From the NCBI GenBank assembly GCA_003154775.1, contig PMES01000026.1:62001-126000 (forward strand): 64,000 nt of DNA, written 5' to 3'. The position numbers were made by a program, and so were the translations under genes. This document shows positions 35,297 to 45,016 of this stretch, piece by piece; the first letter of the stretch is position 1; every line of letters starts with the position of its first letter. The notes below the pieces were generated by a model. It worked only from the letters and a program-made list of their open reading frames with translations, made no database searches and was not told the origin of the DNA. The DNA is from Acidobacteriota bacterium. GTDB taxonomy: Bacteria > Acidobacteriota > Terriglobia > Acidiferrales > UBA7541.

Positions 35297-36511
35297 TTAG
35301 GTGCGATAGGAAGCGTTGATGCGCACATATTCCGCGGTGAAATCACAGGTCCAGAAGCGCGTGGACTCGCGTCCTGCGTGGAGATCGACGACCACCTGAA
35401 CTTGTTTTTCCAGCAGGCGGTTACTGGCCGCGCGCTCGTTGAAGTCAAGCGGCTGACCGCGGTGCAGCACCGGTATTCCCGCCAGGTGGATGTCCACGCG
35501 GTGGGGATCAAACTTGACGCCGGAGCGCCCTGCCGCAGCAAAGATGCGGCCCCAGTTCGGATCGCCGCCAGCAAAGGCGGTCTTGACCAGTGGCGAGGTT
35601 GCGATGGTCTGGGCGATGCGGCGCGCGTCGGCCTCTGTTCTGGCGCGACGCACTTCGATTTCGATGACGCGCTGCGCTCCTTCGCCGTCGGCAACGATCT
35701 GCAAGGCCAGCGAGTGGCAAACTTCTTCGAGAGCTTTGGCGAAGGCGCGGTGCGCAGAGGTTCCCGCTTTGATGGCAGGTGCACCGGCCTGACCGTTGGC
35801 CAGAACCAGCAGCGTGTCGTTGGTGGAGGTATCGCCATCGATGCTGATGGAGTTGAAGGTTCGCGAGGCAACGTCACGCAATGTTTTCTGAAGGAGTGAG
35901 GGAGAAATGGCGGCATCGGTGGCGACAAACGCGAGGGTGGTGGCGAGATTTGGATGAATCATCCCGGCACCTTTAGCGCAGCCAACGAGATGAATGCGCT
36001 TGCCCGCCATCTTGAAGAACGTCGTGGCGGTCTTGGGGCGCGTGTCCGTGGTGCAGATGGCGAGAGAGAACTCGGCAAAAGAGCGCGCGGACGGACGGCG
36101 GTTCCGGGCGATGCCGTTGAGGGCACGGAGAATTTTCTCGAGTGGCAGCGGCACGCCAATGACGCCCGTGGAACAGACCAGAACTTCGTGGGGATGGCAG
36201 GCGAGGCGGCGCGCCGTTTCTTCCACGGTTTTCAGCGAGGCGGCACGGCCTGCGGGACCCGTGGCGCAATTGGCGTTGCCGGCATTGACGATGACGGCCC
36301 GCATGCGGCCCCTGGACGCGCGCAAATTCTCCTTGGAAACCACAACCGGCGGAGCAACAACGAGGTTCTGCGTGAAGACGGCGGCGGCCGAAGCCGGAAC
36401 GTCACTGGAGAGCAGCGCCAGGTCCAGCGCGCCAGTCTTCTTCAGGCCACAAGCCGTGGCCGAGAAACGGAATCCGCGAGGCAGAGCGGCTTCGGAGAGG
36501 GCGTACTTCAT
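35297..36511 (-). CDS. argJ: Bifunctional ornithine/glutamate N-acetyltransferase ArgJ
   Basis: 404-aa enzyme that moves the acetyl group from N-acetylornithine to glutamate, closing the cyclic arginine pathway. It is made as a precursor and self-cleaves before a Thr; the site is visible in [16 protein letters not shown] (second Thr of ATT takes the usual position of ATM/L). The usual SG in KGSGM is AG here. Last gene of the arg operon, 100 nt after argH. Confidence 0.94.
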   Translation of the reverse strand: MKYALSEAALPRGFRFSATACGLKKTGALDLALLSSDVPASAAAVFTQNLVVAPPVVVSKENLRASRGRMRAVIVNAGNANCATGPAGRAASLKTVEETARRLACHPHEVLVCSTGVIGVPLPLEKILRALNGIARNRRPSARSFAEFSLAICTTDTRPKTATTFFKMAGKRIHLVGCAKGAGMIHPNLATTLAFVATDAAISPSLLQKTLRDVASRTFNSISIDGDTSTNDTLLVLANGQAGAPAIKAGTSAHRAFAKALEEVCHSLALQIVADGEGAQRVIEIEVRRARTEADARRIAQTIATSPLVKTAFAGGDPNWGRIFAAAGRSGVKFDPHRVDIHLAGIPVLHRGQPLDFNERAASNRLLEKQVQVVVDLHAGRESTRFWTCDFTAEYVRINASYRT

Positions 36512-36613
36512 GGGATGAGTGTCCGTGAGGCGGGTGTGACGCTCACGGAAGCGACCTCCGATCCTCCGCGCGGTGCGTTGCGGCTTCGAAAATACTGAAA
36601 GCAGAACTGAGGC

Positions 36614-38023
36614 TCATGGCTTGTTCTCCAGTGATTTGAGTTTTTGTTCGAGCTGCGAAATCGCGGCACGAACAGAATTTTCGGCAGTGCCTCCGGGAAC
36701 GTTTTTGGACTGGAGGGCTGCGGCAAGTTGCAGCGCGTTGGCGACATCGGCGTCAAACGCCGGTGAAATCCGACGGAAGTCCTCGAGCGACAATTGCGTC
36801 CAGGGTTTTGCCTGGCGCTCCGCCTCCCGCAGGAGATTTCCGACAAGATCGTGGGCCTGGCGGAAGGGAATACCCTTTTTGACGAGGTAGTCGGCGGCTT
36901 CGGTAGCAAGTAGAGCGGGATTCGCAGAGGCCGCAGCCAGCTTGCCTTCGTTGAAGCGCATGGCAGAAACAGCCCCAGCGGCGACATGGACCATCGAGGC
37001 AAGCTGGTCGTGAGCAGCGAAGAGGGCTTCCTTGTCTTCCTGGAGGTCACGTTGGTAACTGGAAGGCAGGCCTTTCAGCGTTGTGAAAAGGCTGAAAAGA
37101 GCGCCGGTGATGCGCCCAGTCTTGCCGCGCAGAAGTTCCCAGGCATCGGGATTTTTCTTTTGCGGCATCAGGCTGCTGCCGGTGGAATATTCGTCCGGGA
37201 GGATGGCGTAGGAGAATTCCTGGGAGGCGAATAGAACGAAATCTTCGGCGAGGCGCGAGAGGTGCGTGGCAATGCCAGCGAGGGCGAAGAGATAGTCAAG
37301 CGCGAAGTCGCGATCGCTGACGGCATCGAGGCTGTTGGCAGTGATGCGGGAGAAGCCGAGTTCGCGCGCGATGACTTCGCGATCGATGGCAAACGAACAT
37401 CCCGCGAGGGCGCCGGAGCCCATGGGGCAGGCATCGGCGCTGGCGGCGGCGTTGTGCAAGCGGGTGAGGTCACGCGCAAAGGCCTCCGCGTGGGCCATCA
37501 GGAAATGGGACAAGAGTATGGGCTGGGCATGCTGGAGATGGGTCATGCCGGCCATAGGAACCTTGAGGCGGGCTTTGGCTTGATCCAGGAAAGCGCGGAT
37601 GAGGGCAACCAGGCCTGAGTGAATTTCAGCCACGGCATCGCGGACAAAAAGGCGAAAGTCGGTGGCAACGAGTTCGTTTCGGCTGCGCCCGGTGTGCAGT
37701 TTCCAACCCAGCGGGCCGAGCAACTCGGCCAAGGCCTTTTCGACGAAGTGATGGACGTCTTCGGCGGTTGAAGAATCGAGCCAGGCGAGATCGGTCTTGG
37801 CGCGTTCTGCGATTTTGTCCAGGGCATCGAGAGTTTGAGGAACTTCCGCTTCGTTGAGAATGCCGGCACGCTGCAAAGCCCTGGCCCAGGCGCGGTCAAC
37901 GGCAAGTTCATAGGGGAGAAGGCGGCGGTCGAACGCAAAAGAGCGCTGAAACGCGTCGAACTCTTCGTTCGGCGGGCGATCGAAGCGGCCGCCCCATAGG
38001 CGATCGTCTTTGCGTTCGGTCAT
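36614..38023 (-). CDS. argH: Argininosuccinate lyase
   Basis: Final arginine step: argininosuccinate to arginine and fumarate. 469 aa. Signatures WGGRF near the N-terminus, HTGRSRNE and the flexible catalytic loop GSSLMPQKKNPD are all present. The start at 38023 matches the family N-terminus; an upstream frame extension to 38110 has no family resemblance. Confidence 0.96.
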   Translation of the reverse strand: MTERKDDRLWGGRFDRPPNEEFDAFQRSFAFDRRLLPYELAVDRAWARALQRAGILNEAEVPQTLDALDKIAERAKTDLAWLDSSTAEDVHHFVEKALAELLGPLGWKLHTGRSRNELVATDFRLFVRDAVAEIHSGLVALIRAFLDQAKARLKVPMAGMTHLQHAQPILLSHFLMAHAEAFARDLTRLHNAAASADACPMGSGALAGCSFAIDREVIARELGFSRITANSLDAVSDRDFALDYLFALAGIATHLSRLAEDFVLFASQEFSYAILPDEYSTGSSLMPQKKNPDAWELLRGKTGRITGALFSLFTTLKGLPSSYQRDLQEDKEALFAAHDQLASMVHVAAGAVSAMRFNEGKLAAASANPALLATEAADYLVKKGIPFRQAHDLVGNLLREAERQAKPWTQLSLEDFRRISPAFDADVANALQLAAALQSKNVPGGTAENSVRAAISQLEQKLKSLENKP

Positions 38024-38136
38024 AGGAATCCAAGGTCGTGCGTGAGCTGCAACACCGAGAAAAAGGGCCCCAAATTCCGCACAGCGCTTAGCGGAGGCAA
38101 CGTGCACCACAAGCTATAGCAAATCCCGCAATGGAA

Positions 38137-38184
38137 TGGGGCGCGGCCGCCAGAAACTCTCCCGAGACGGAGCCGCGCCCCGGC
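38137..38184. repeat. Long inverted repeat between argG and argH
   Basis: GGGGCGCGGC and GCCGCGCCCC (10 bp, perfect) separated by 24 nt in the 170-nt argG-argH gap. No T-run follows on the minus strand, so it may be a processing or stability structure within the operon mRNA. Confidence 0.55.
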
Positions 38185-38192
38185 GAAAATTC

Positions 38193-39440
38193 TCAAGAAT
38201 GCTGACTTTCGGCTTTAGCCATGGGACGCACTGTGACCGGCAGAGCGAAAAGATTGATAAAACCCTCGGCGTCCTTGGGATTGTAACGGCCCATGGAAAA
38301 ACTGGCGAGGTCGGCGCGGTACAGAGAGAAAGGCGAGAGACGCTTGGTGACATTGAGCGTGCCCTTCCAAAGTCTCAGGCCGACAGAGCCGGTGACGCGC
38401 TGCTGCGCAACATTGAAGAAGCCATCGAGAGATTCGCGCAGCGGCGAAAACCACAAGCCGTAATAGACGAGTTCGGCGTACCGCCCCGAGAGGGCCTGTT
38501 GGAAGTGGGAGGTTTCCCGGTCGAGAGTAAGCCGCTCCAGTTCGCGGTGTGCGGTGACGAGCAGGGTTCCGCCCGGGGTTTCATAGGCGCCGCGCGATTT
38601 CATTCCCACTAAACGATTCTCGACGAGATCGGTGCGGCCAACGCCATGTGTTGCGGCAATGTCGTTTAATGCATTGAGAAGCGCGACGGGTCCGAGCTTC
38701 TTGCCGTTCACCGAAATAGGCGTCCCCGCTTCAAAGCCAATCTCCACCTCCTCCGGTTTGTCAGGAGCCTTTTCTGGCGATGCAATCCACTGCCACATCG
38801 ATTCGCGGGGCTCATTGGCGAGATCTTCGAGATCTCCGCCCTCGTGACTCAGGTGCCAGATATTGCGATCTCGGCTATAGATGTTGGCACGGCTCTGTTC
38901 CACTGGAACTTTGTGTTTTTGCGCGTAGGCAATGGCGTCCTCACGCGAGTCGATGGCCCACTCACGCCAGGGGGCGATGATGGGGAGGTGTGGCGCGATG
39001 GCTTTGTAGGCCAGCTCAAAGCGGACCTGGTCATTTCCCTTCCCGGTGCAACCATGGGAGAGGCCATCGGCGCCCAGTTGCAGGGCGAGTTCGGCCTGAC
39101 GCTTGGCCAGGACGGGACGAGCCATAGAGGTGCCAAGCAGGTAGGTGTGCTCGTAGACAGCGCCGGCGCGGAGCGTGGGCCAGATGTAGTCGCGGACAAA
39201 TTCTTCGCGCAGATCTTCGATGTAGGCGGTCGACGCGCCGGTGGCAAGCGCCTTTTTGCGGGCGGCCTCGAGATCTTCCTGTTGGCCAACGTCTCCGATC
39301 ATGGCAATCACTTCACAGCCATAATTCTCGCGGAGCCACGGAATAATGATGGACGTATCCAAGCCGCCGGAATAGGCAAGTACGACTTTCTTTGGTTTGT
39401 GGACTTGCGGGGTCACTGGGTTTTCTCCTAAGGATGCCAA
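38193..39440 (-). CDS. argG: Argininosuccinate synthase
   Basis: ATP-dependent joining of citrulline and aspartate. 415 aa. The PP-loop is AYSGGLDTS near residue 22; further signatures are [13 protein letters not shown] and the C-terminal [15 protein letters not shown]. Only 6 nt separate it from argF. Confidence 0.97.
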   Translation of the reverse strand: MASLGENPVTPQVHKPKKVVLAYSGGLDTSIIIPWLRENYGCEVIAMIGDVGQQEDLEAARKKALATGASTAYIEDLREEFVRDYIWPTLRAGAVYEHTYLLGTSMARPVLAKRQAELALQLGADGLSHGCTGKGNDQVRFELAYKAIAPHLPIIAPWREWAIDSREDAIAYAQKHKVPVEQSRANIYSRDRNIWHLSHEGGDLEDLANEPRESMWQWIASPEKAPDKPEEVEIGFEAGTPISVNGKKLGPVALLNALNDIAATHGVGRTDLVENRLVGMKSRGAYETPGGTLLVTAHRELERLTLDRETSHFQQALSGRYAELVYYGLWFSPLRESLDGFFNVAQQRVTGSVGLRLWKGTLNVTKRLSPFSLYRADLASFSMGRYNPKDAEGFINLFALPVTVRPMAKAESQHS

Positions 39441-39446
39441 AAGGAA

Positions 39447-40391
39447 TCAGGAATACAGCGCGTGCAGGATGGCCTTTTGCACGTACATGCGGTTTTCGGA
39501 CTGTTTGAGCACAATGGACGTCGGGCCGTCGAGAACTTCGTCGGTCACTTCCGCGCCGCGGTGCGCCGGAAGACAATGCATAAAGAAGGCGCCGGGTGCG
39601 GCCTGCTCCATGAGCTTGCGATTGACCTGGTAGGCCTTGAAGACATTGCGGCGTACCTTTTCTTCGGCCTCGAAGCCCATGCTGGTCCAGGAGTCGGTGT
39701 AGACGGCTTGCGCGCCGACGACGGCTTCCGCTGGGTTGGTGAACAACTCGATGCGCGCGCGGGTTTCCCTGGCGACACGCTTGGCGTCCGAGAGGACGTC
39801 CGGCGCGGGAGCGTAATTTGCCGGCGCGGCGATTCGGAGATTCACGCCCAAGCGCGCAGCGAGGATTAAGAGCGAGTGGCAGACATTGTTGCCGTCGCCG
39901 ACATAGGCGATCTTCAAGCCCTTCAAGTTGCCGAACTTTTCCTCGAGTGTGAAATAGTCAGCGAGCGCCTGGCAGGGATGGAATTTGTCGGAAAGCGCGT
40001 TGACCACGGGGATGTTGATGCTGGCCGCCATCTCTTCCAGGACGCGTTGCTCGTAGACACGCGCGACGATTCCCTGCACCCAGCACTCGAGGTTGCGGGC
40101 CACATCGGGAATGGATTCGCGCTCGCCCAGCCGTGCCTGGGTGTGATCGAGGAAAACCACATCGCCACCCATGCTCTGGATGCCAACCTCAAACGTGACG
40201 CGCGTGCGCAGTGATGGCTTCTCAAAGATGAGAGCAATGTGCTTACCGCGCAGCACGGAGGCGAAACGCGACGGGCGTGCCTTGATGTCCGCGGTGCGCT
40301 GCAGAAGCTCGCGCGTGTCCGCGGGCGACCATTCGGCGCCCGTGAGGAGGTCCTTGGCGATGGATACGGGGATCGTCAGTGATGCGGTCAT
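39447..40391 (-). CDS. argF: Ornithine carbamoyltransferase
   Basis: Forms citrulline from ornithine and carbamoyl phosphate. 314 aa. The carbamoyl-phosphate loop reads KPSLRTRVTFEV (Leu where STRTR is usual), followed by HPCQALAD and the ornithine motifs TDSWTSMG and HCLPAHRG. HCLPA with Leu marks ornithine rather than N-acetylornithine transcarbamylase, in keeping with argJ in the operon. Confidence 0.95.
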   Translation of the reverse strand: MTASLTIPVSIAKDLLTGAEWSPADTRELLQRTADIKARPSRFASVLRGKHIALIFEKPSLRTRVTFEVGIQSMGGDVVFLDHTQARLGERESIPDVARNLECWVQGIVARVYEQRVLEEMAASINIPVVNALSDKFHPCQALADYFTLEEKFGNLKGLKIAYVGDGNNVCHSLLILAARLGVNLRIAAPANYAPAPDVLSDAKRVARETRARIELFTNPAEAVVGAQAVYTDSWTSMGFEAEEKVRRNVFKAYQVNRKLMEQAAPGAFFMHCLPAHRGAEVTDEVLDGPTSIVLKQSENRMYVQKAILHALYS

Positions 40392-40418
40392 TCGTTATTC
40401 TCCACAGGGACAAGAGTG

Positions 40419-41270
40419 TCAGACAGTTGCTCCGGCCGAGTGTTCCGCGGAAGAGAAACCGCGCAGAACACGGGTACCGGGAACAGCGGAAAAGGCCGCG
40501 CGGCCCGAAACGGGCGAAAACAAGGCGGGGGCCAGCGCTGCCGCGGCCGAATGGCCGCCTACAATGTGAACTTCGCGAACGCCACCCTCGAGGGCGCGCT
40601 TGGCGGCTTCCAGCTTCAAAATCATGCCGCCGGAGACAACGCGCGAGTGCACAAGATGGTCGATCTGTTCGCAGGAAATGGCGGAGAGAACTTTGTCGCC
40701 ATCGAGGACGCCGGGGACATCGGTGAGGTACACGAGATGGTCTGCTTCGATGAATTCGGCGCAGGCCGCGGCCATGTGATCGGCGTTGATGTTGTAGAGT
40801 TCGCCGTCCGCGCCCAGCCCGAGGCAAGGGGCAACTGGAATTAGCTTCTCCCGCCAGAGCGATTCGAGAAAAAGCACATTGATGCTCGTCAGATAGCCCA
40901 CATAGCCGAGGCTGCCCTCGATGTCGTTATGCACGAGGGGTGCAGCGGAGAAACAAGCCGCATCCGCCGCGGAGATGCCGACGGCGGGCTGGCCTTCCGC
41001 GGAAATCGCGGCGGCAAGGCGTTTATTCAGCAGCCCCGCAAAAACCATTACAGCGACATCGCGGGTTTCGCCATCGGTGACGCGCAATCCAGAGACGAAT
41101 TTGCTCTCGATCCCAAGACGCTTCAAGGTGGCGGTGAAGAGGCGGCCGCCGCCGTGAACCACCAGGATTTCGTGGCCATGCCGTGCGAGCGTGGCGACGT
41201 GGTGAGAGAGTTGTTGCACGGTGGCGGCATCTTCGAGCAAAGCACCCGCAAATTTGATGACAATTCTCAT
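40419..41270 (-). CDS. argB: Acetylglutamate kinase
   Basis: Phosphorylates N-acetylglutamate. 283 aa of the amino-acid-kinase fold. The motifs VVHGGG, YNINADHMAAACAE and LTDVPGVL are typical. The second residue of the usual KxGG motif differs (VIKFAGALL, Ala for Gly). The N-terminus is compact, without the arginine-sensing helix seen in long feedback-inhibited kinases. Confidence 0.94.
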   Translation of the reverse strand: MRIVIKFAGALLEDAATVQQLSHHVATLARHGHEILVVHGGGRLFTATLKRLGIESKFVSGLRVTDGETRDVAVMVFAGLLNKRLAAAISAEGQPAVGISAADAACFSAAPLVHNDIEGSLGYVGYLTSINVLFLESLWREKLIPVAPCLGLGADGELYNINADHMAAACAEFIEADHLVYLTDVPGVLDGDKVLSAISCEQIDHLVHSRVVSGGMILKLEAAKRALEGGVREVHIVGGHSAAAALAPALFSPVSGRAAFSAVPGTRVLRGFSSAEHSAGATV

Positions 41271-42298
41271 AAAAGTCCGGTCTGCTCCTCAAGTCCAAGC
41301 GTGAGATTCATGTTTTGCACGGCTTGCCCGGCTGCGCCCTTCCCCAGGTTGTCCAGGCACGAAACGATGATCAGGCGTTTCCCGTCGGTGTCCAGAACGA
41401 AGCCGATGTCGCAAAAATTTGTTTTCGTGACGTGCTGCAATTCAGGCGTGGAACCCGCGGGGGAGATGCGCACCATGGGGCGGCCCGCATAAAACTTCTT
41501 ATACAGGTCTTCGATGGCTTGCGGTGTTTGCGGCAGGGCCAGTGTCACGTAGATCGTGGACAGGATGCCGCGGGCAACGGGAAGCAGGTGGGTTGAAAAA
41601 ACCACCTGCGATTCCCGCAGGCCGGTGTGCTCGACAATTTCCGGCGTGTGACGATGCGAGAAAAGATTGTAAGCGCGGAAATTTTCGCCTACTTCGACGA
41701 AATGGAGATCGCGCCGCGGCTCCTTGCCCGCGCCGCTAGCGCCGGATTTACAGTCGCAGATGACGTTTTGCGTCGGCGAAACGAGGCCGGCCTGCGTCAA
41801 CGGGCGCAGCGCGAGAATCACGCTGGTCGCATAGCAGCCGGGATTGGCGACGAGTTTCGCTCCCGGGATGATGTCCGCATAAAGCTCTGGCAGGCCGTAC
41901 ACGGCGTCGCCCAGATGCGCTTGGTGCGGTGCGGGCAGCTTGTACCAGGAAGAGAACGTCTCCGCCGAAGAGAAGCGGAATGCACCGCTCAGATCGATCA
42001 CCCGCAAACCCGCATCGAGCAACTTTGGCCCAATCTCTGCCGAGACTTCGTGGGGCGTGGCGAGAAAAGCCGTACCTGCGGAATTTGCCGTGACCGCCTC
42101 GATGGAAAAAGGCTTCAAAGGCGCCTCGCCCCAACTGCGCAACTGAGGAAAAAGCTCAGAGAGGCACTGTGCGCCCTTGGTATCGCGAACGTAAAAGGTA
42201 GGCCGGGAAATCACGGGATGGCGCAAAAGGAGAGTCGCCAGCTCATAACCCGTGTAGCCGGTGACACCAATGACAGCAATGTGCCGGGGATCCCTCAT
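41267..42298 (-). CDS. argC: N-acetyl-gamma-glutamyl-phosphate reductase
   Basis: NADPH-dependent reductase of 343 aa, third step of arginine synthesis. The Rossmann motif is GVTGYTGYEL, the active-site Cys is in NPGCYAT near residue 155, and HRHTPEI supplies the substrate-site His. It overlaps argR and argB by 4 nt each. Confidence 0.96.
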   Translation of the reverse strand: MRDPRHIAVIGVTGYTGYELATLLLRHPVISRPTFYVRDTKGAQCLSELFPQLRSWGEAPLKPFSIEAVTANSAGTAFLATPHEVSAEIGPKLLDAGLRVIDLSGAFRFSSAETFSSWYKLPAPHQAHLGDAVYGLPELYADIIPGAKLVANPGCYATSVILALRPLTQAGLVSPTQNVICDCKSGASGAGKEPRRDLHFVEVGENFRAYNLFSHRHTPEIVEHTGLRESQVVFSTHLLPVARGILSTIYVTLALPQTPQAIEDLYKKFYAGRPMVRISPAGSTPELQHVTKTNFCDIGFVLDTDGKRLIIVSCLDNLGKGAAGQAVQNMNLTLGLEEQTGLL

Positions 42299-42744
42299 TT
42301 CACCTGTGCTTCGATTTTTTTCTGGAGAGATTCCCGGCTTTTGCGGCTGGGGGTAACGATGAGAACGGTGTCGTCGCCGGCAATGGTACCGGCAATTTCG
42401 GGGAATTTTGCGCCGTCGACGGCAGCAGCCAAGGGCTGCGCGCCACTAGGAGGCGTTTTGAGGACCAGCAGATTTTGCGCGGGCCGGATGTCCAGCAGGA
42501 ATTCGCGGAGTGCGCGGATAAGCGGGGGAACGGTGGCGGCTTCTTCCGGCAGACCGGAGCCAGACCTGTAGCCCTCGTTTGTTTTGACGAGCTTCAATTC
42601 CTGCAAATCGCGGGAAAGCGTGGCCTGGGTCACGCGCAACTTTTGCTTGGCGAGGCGGTGACGGAGTTCTTCCTGATTGGCGATGTGTTCGCCGGAAACC
42701 AGGCGGAGAATCTGTCCGTGGCGAAATGTCTTTGTCGCGCTCAT
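42295..42744 (-). CDS. argR: Arginine repressor ArgR
   Basis: 149-aa arginine-responsive repressor. The N-terminal winged helix includes TQATLSRDLQEL (recognition helix). The C-terminal oligomerisation/arginine-binding domain contains GTIAGDDTVLIV (the GT-AGDDT motif whose Asp binds arginine). It is the first gene of the operon, and an ARG-box palindrome covers its promoter, so it represses itself and the operon. The ATG at 42744 is preferred to a TTG at 42762. Confidence 0.94.
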   Translation of the reverse strand: MSATKTFRHGQILRLVSGEHIANQEELRHRLAKQKLRVTQATLSRDLQELKLVKTNEGYRSGSGLPEEAATVPPLIRALREFLLDIRPAQNLLVLKTPPSGAQPLAAAVDGAKFPEIAGTIAGDDTVLIVTPSRKSRESLQKKIEAQVK

Positions 42745-42765
42745 CGAGAATGCCTTATGCAACGT

Positions 42766-42783
42766 ACTGTATATTTATACAGT
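42766..42783. promoter_or_regulatory. ARG box (ArgR operator)
   Basis: ACTGTATA-TT-TATACAGT, a perfect 8+8 bp palindrome with AT-rich centre, as for ARG boxes. It covers the -10 and start site of the arg operon promoter, so bound ArgR would block RNA polymerase. Confidence 0.85.
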
Positions 42784-42802
42784 TCTCGGGCCAGAGTGTC
42801 AA
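42774..42802 (-). promoter_or_regulatory. Sigma70 promoter of the arg operon
   Basis: On the minus strand TTGACA (42797-42802), 17-bp spacer, TATAAA (42774-42779). The start is expected near 42767, giving a leader of about 23 nt before argR. Confidence 0.85.
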
Positions 42803-42955
42803 CTCAATTGCCCCGGCTTCTTGTGCTTTCTTGCGCCCCACGCGTCACCTTCCGGTCAACGGCATTTGGACTATGATGGGGTTCTGCACGAAGTTGCTCT
42901 CCCGCAAGCCGCGTTGCACCGGCTGCGCGGGGCCCTGCCGGAATAGGAGCCAGCC

Positions 42956-44266
42956 ATGACGAATGAACGCAAACCGAAAAAACCGCGCGAGCAATACCGC
43001 CTGCGCACGCGGCTGATCCACGGAAGCTTTGCCACCGGCCGCTGGGATTACGATCATCATGTGGTGCCGCCGCAATCGAGTTCCGCCACGTACCGGCTGT
43101 CTTCGGTGCACCGTGGGGCGCAGGGATTCATCGAGTTTGCAACGCCGGAATCGCGCCGCGCGCCCATCTACATCTATGACCGGTTAGACGAGCCGACCCG
43201 CGGGATGTTGGAGGAGAATCTGGCGGTGGCGGAGGGTGGAGAGGTTGCCGTCACCTTTGCCACGGGCATGGCGGCGATAAGTGGCGCTCTGGGAATTCTG
43301 ACGGCCAGCGGCGACCAGATCGTTGCGCACCAAGTCCTATATGGCTGTACTCACAGCCTGATGACAAGCTGGCTGCCGCGCTACAAAATCCACACGGATT
43401 TCTGTGATCTGTGCAACCCGGAAACACTTGCGAGGGTGGTTACAAAACAGTGCCGCGTGGTCTATTTCGAGACGCCCGTCAATCCGACGATGGAACTGAT
43501 TGATCTGCAGGCGGTGCGTCGCGTGGTTGACCGGCTAAACGCGGGAAGGACGGATGTGGAAAAAATCCGGATCGTGGTGGATAACACGTTTTCCACGCCA
43601 TATTGCCAGAGGCCTCTGGAGCATGGCGTCGACCTGGTAGTGCACAGCTTGACCAAGGACATCGGCGGGTTTGGCACGGAAATGGGCGGGGCGGTGATCG
43701 GCGCGAATGAGTACTTCAATCTTCTCATGCTCTACCGCAAGGATTTTGGCGGCGTCCTTTCGCCCAAGAATGCGTGGCCCATCCTAGTGTATGGTTTGCC
43801 GACGCTGGCGACACGCATGGTGAACCAGCAGAAGAGCGCCATGCAGGTAGCGGAGTTCTTGCAGCGCCAAGCGAAGGTGGCGCGGGTGCTGTATCCGGGG
43901 CTGCCCAACTTTCCGCAGCGCGAACTGGCGCGGCGGCAGATGACCACGCCGGACGGAGCATTCGCGCCGGGCTGCATGTTGTACTTCGAGCTGAAAGGAA
44001 GAGATGGCACCGGTAATAGCGCGGCGGAGGCGGCCGAGCGATTTGTCGACTACGTCGCGGAGAAGTCCTACACAGTGACCCTGGCGGTCAGCCTGGGGCA
44101 GATCAAGACGCTGATCGAGAATCCGTTCTCCATGACGCACGCGGCGATCCCGGACGAAGAGAAAATCCGCTGCGGGTTGCAGCCCGGAGGCATCCGCCTT
44201 TCTCTGGGGCTGGAGGACTGGCACGACATCATCGCCGACCTGGAAGACGCCCTGGAAGTGGTCTGA
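42956..44266 (+). CDS. PLP-dependent Cys/Met metabolism enzyme (gamma-lyase/gamma-synthase family)
   Basis: 436-aa trans-sulfuration-family enzyme. The PLP Lys is in HSLTKDIGG near residue 223, the PLP-phosphate site in ATGMAAISG, and VVDNTFSTPYCQRP is the family signature. The C-terminal GGIRLSLGLEDWHDIIAD is conserved. The closest types are methionine gamma-lyase, cystathionine gamma-lyase or O-acetylhomoserine sulfhydrylase; sequence alone does not decide. The N-terminus has an extra stretch (THGS replaced by IHGSFATGRWDYDHHVVPP), as in a subgroup of these enzymes. Confidence 0.85.
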   Translation: MTNERKPKKPREQYRLRTRLIHGSFATGRWDYDHHVVPPQSSSATYRLSSVHRGAQGFIEFATPESRRAPIYIYDRLDEPTRGMLEENLAVAEGGEVAVTFATGMAAISGALGILTASGDQIVAHQVLYGCTHSLMTSWLPRYKIHTDFCDLCNPETLARVVTKQCRVVYFETPVNPTMELIDLQAVRRVVDRLNAGRTDVEKIRIVVDNTFSTPYCQRPLEHGVDLVVHSLTKDIGGFGTEMGGAVIGANEYFNLLMLYRKDFGGVLSPKNAWPILVYGLPTLATRMVNQQKSAMQVAEFLQRQAKVARVLYPGLPNFPQRELARRQMTTPDGAFAPGCMLYFELKGRDGTGNSAAEAAERFVDYVAEKSYTVTLAVSLGQIKTLIENPFSMTHAAIPDEEKIRCGLQPGGIRLSLGLEDWHDIIADLEDALEVV

Positions 44267-44373
44267 CCGGAAGGACAGGTAGGGATGGCTGCACGATTCG
44301 CCGCATCCCGCAGATGACTGCTGGATTTTTTGCGCCAGGAATGTTACGAATCGGTCATCGCCTTTTTGCGCCG

Positions 44374-44721
44374 ATGACCGAACTGTGCCATATCGGGGGA
44401 TGCAAGCACGACGTGCCGGCCGCCCTGGCCGACGACAAGCTGTGCATCCTCCATTTCACGCTGTCGCTGGAAGCGAGCTGCGCGGAGAAGCGACGCGAGA
44501 CGGCCCTTGGGAACACGCCGCACGAACGGCAGCGCGAAATCATGCGGTTCATCACAGAAAACGGGGAGCGCCTGGCCAGGGTCGCGACCAGCGGCCTGCA
44601 CATGACGGACGATTTGAAAGCGCGCGTGCTGAGCACCTTCCTCACGCTGATGAATCTTCGCGAGAATCTGGATCGCGCGGCCATGCGCACACCGACCGGC
44701 CGCGGCGGATTTTCCCGCTAG
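44374..44721 (+). CDS. Hypothetical Cys-containing protein
   Basis: 115 aa. The N-terminus CHIGGCKHDVPAALADDKLCILH has Cys and His spaced for a small metal site; the rest is helical. The start is uncertain (ATG 44374, or 44314 which adds 20 residues). No family recognised; 107 nt after the PLP enzyme and possibly cotranscribed. Confidence 0.5.
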   Translation: MTELCHIGGCKHDVPAALADDKLCILHFTLSLEASCAEKRRETALGNTPHERQREIMRFITENGERLARVATSGLHMTDDLKARVLSTFLTLMNLRENLDRAAMRTPTGRGGFSR

Positions 44722-45016
44722 CCCCCACAAACTGAGCTCCCATGTACTTGTGGAATAAAGCGAGCGCGCCGCTGGGGGATCAGTCGCACTTTTCAGGATG
44801 CCGCGGGCGCTGCTGAGAACCGCCATTTCGCTTGACGCAGGAGCCCACAGGACGCGCCTGCCCCTTTGCGCCAATGCCTTCCAGGAACATCTTCCGGGAG
44901 CATTTCTCATGGAGCGGGTGGCTCGCGTAAGATAGAGTTCCAGCCTTGGAAATTCCGCTCATGATTGCTCCAATGGAATCCGTGGAGGCAACGCCTCTGT
45001 GCTAGGCTTCGTCTGA

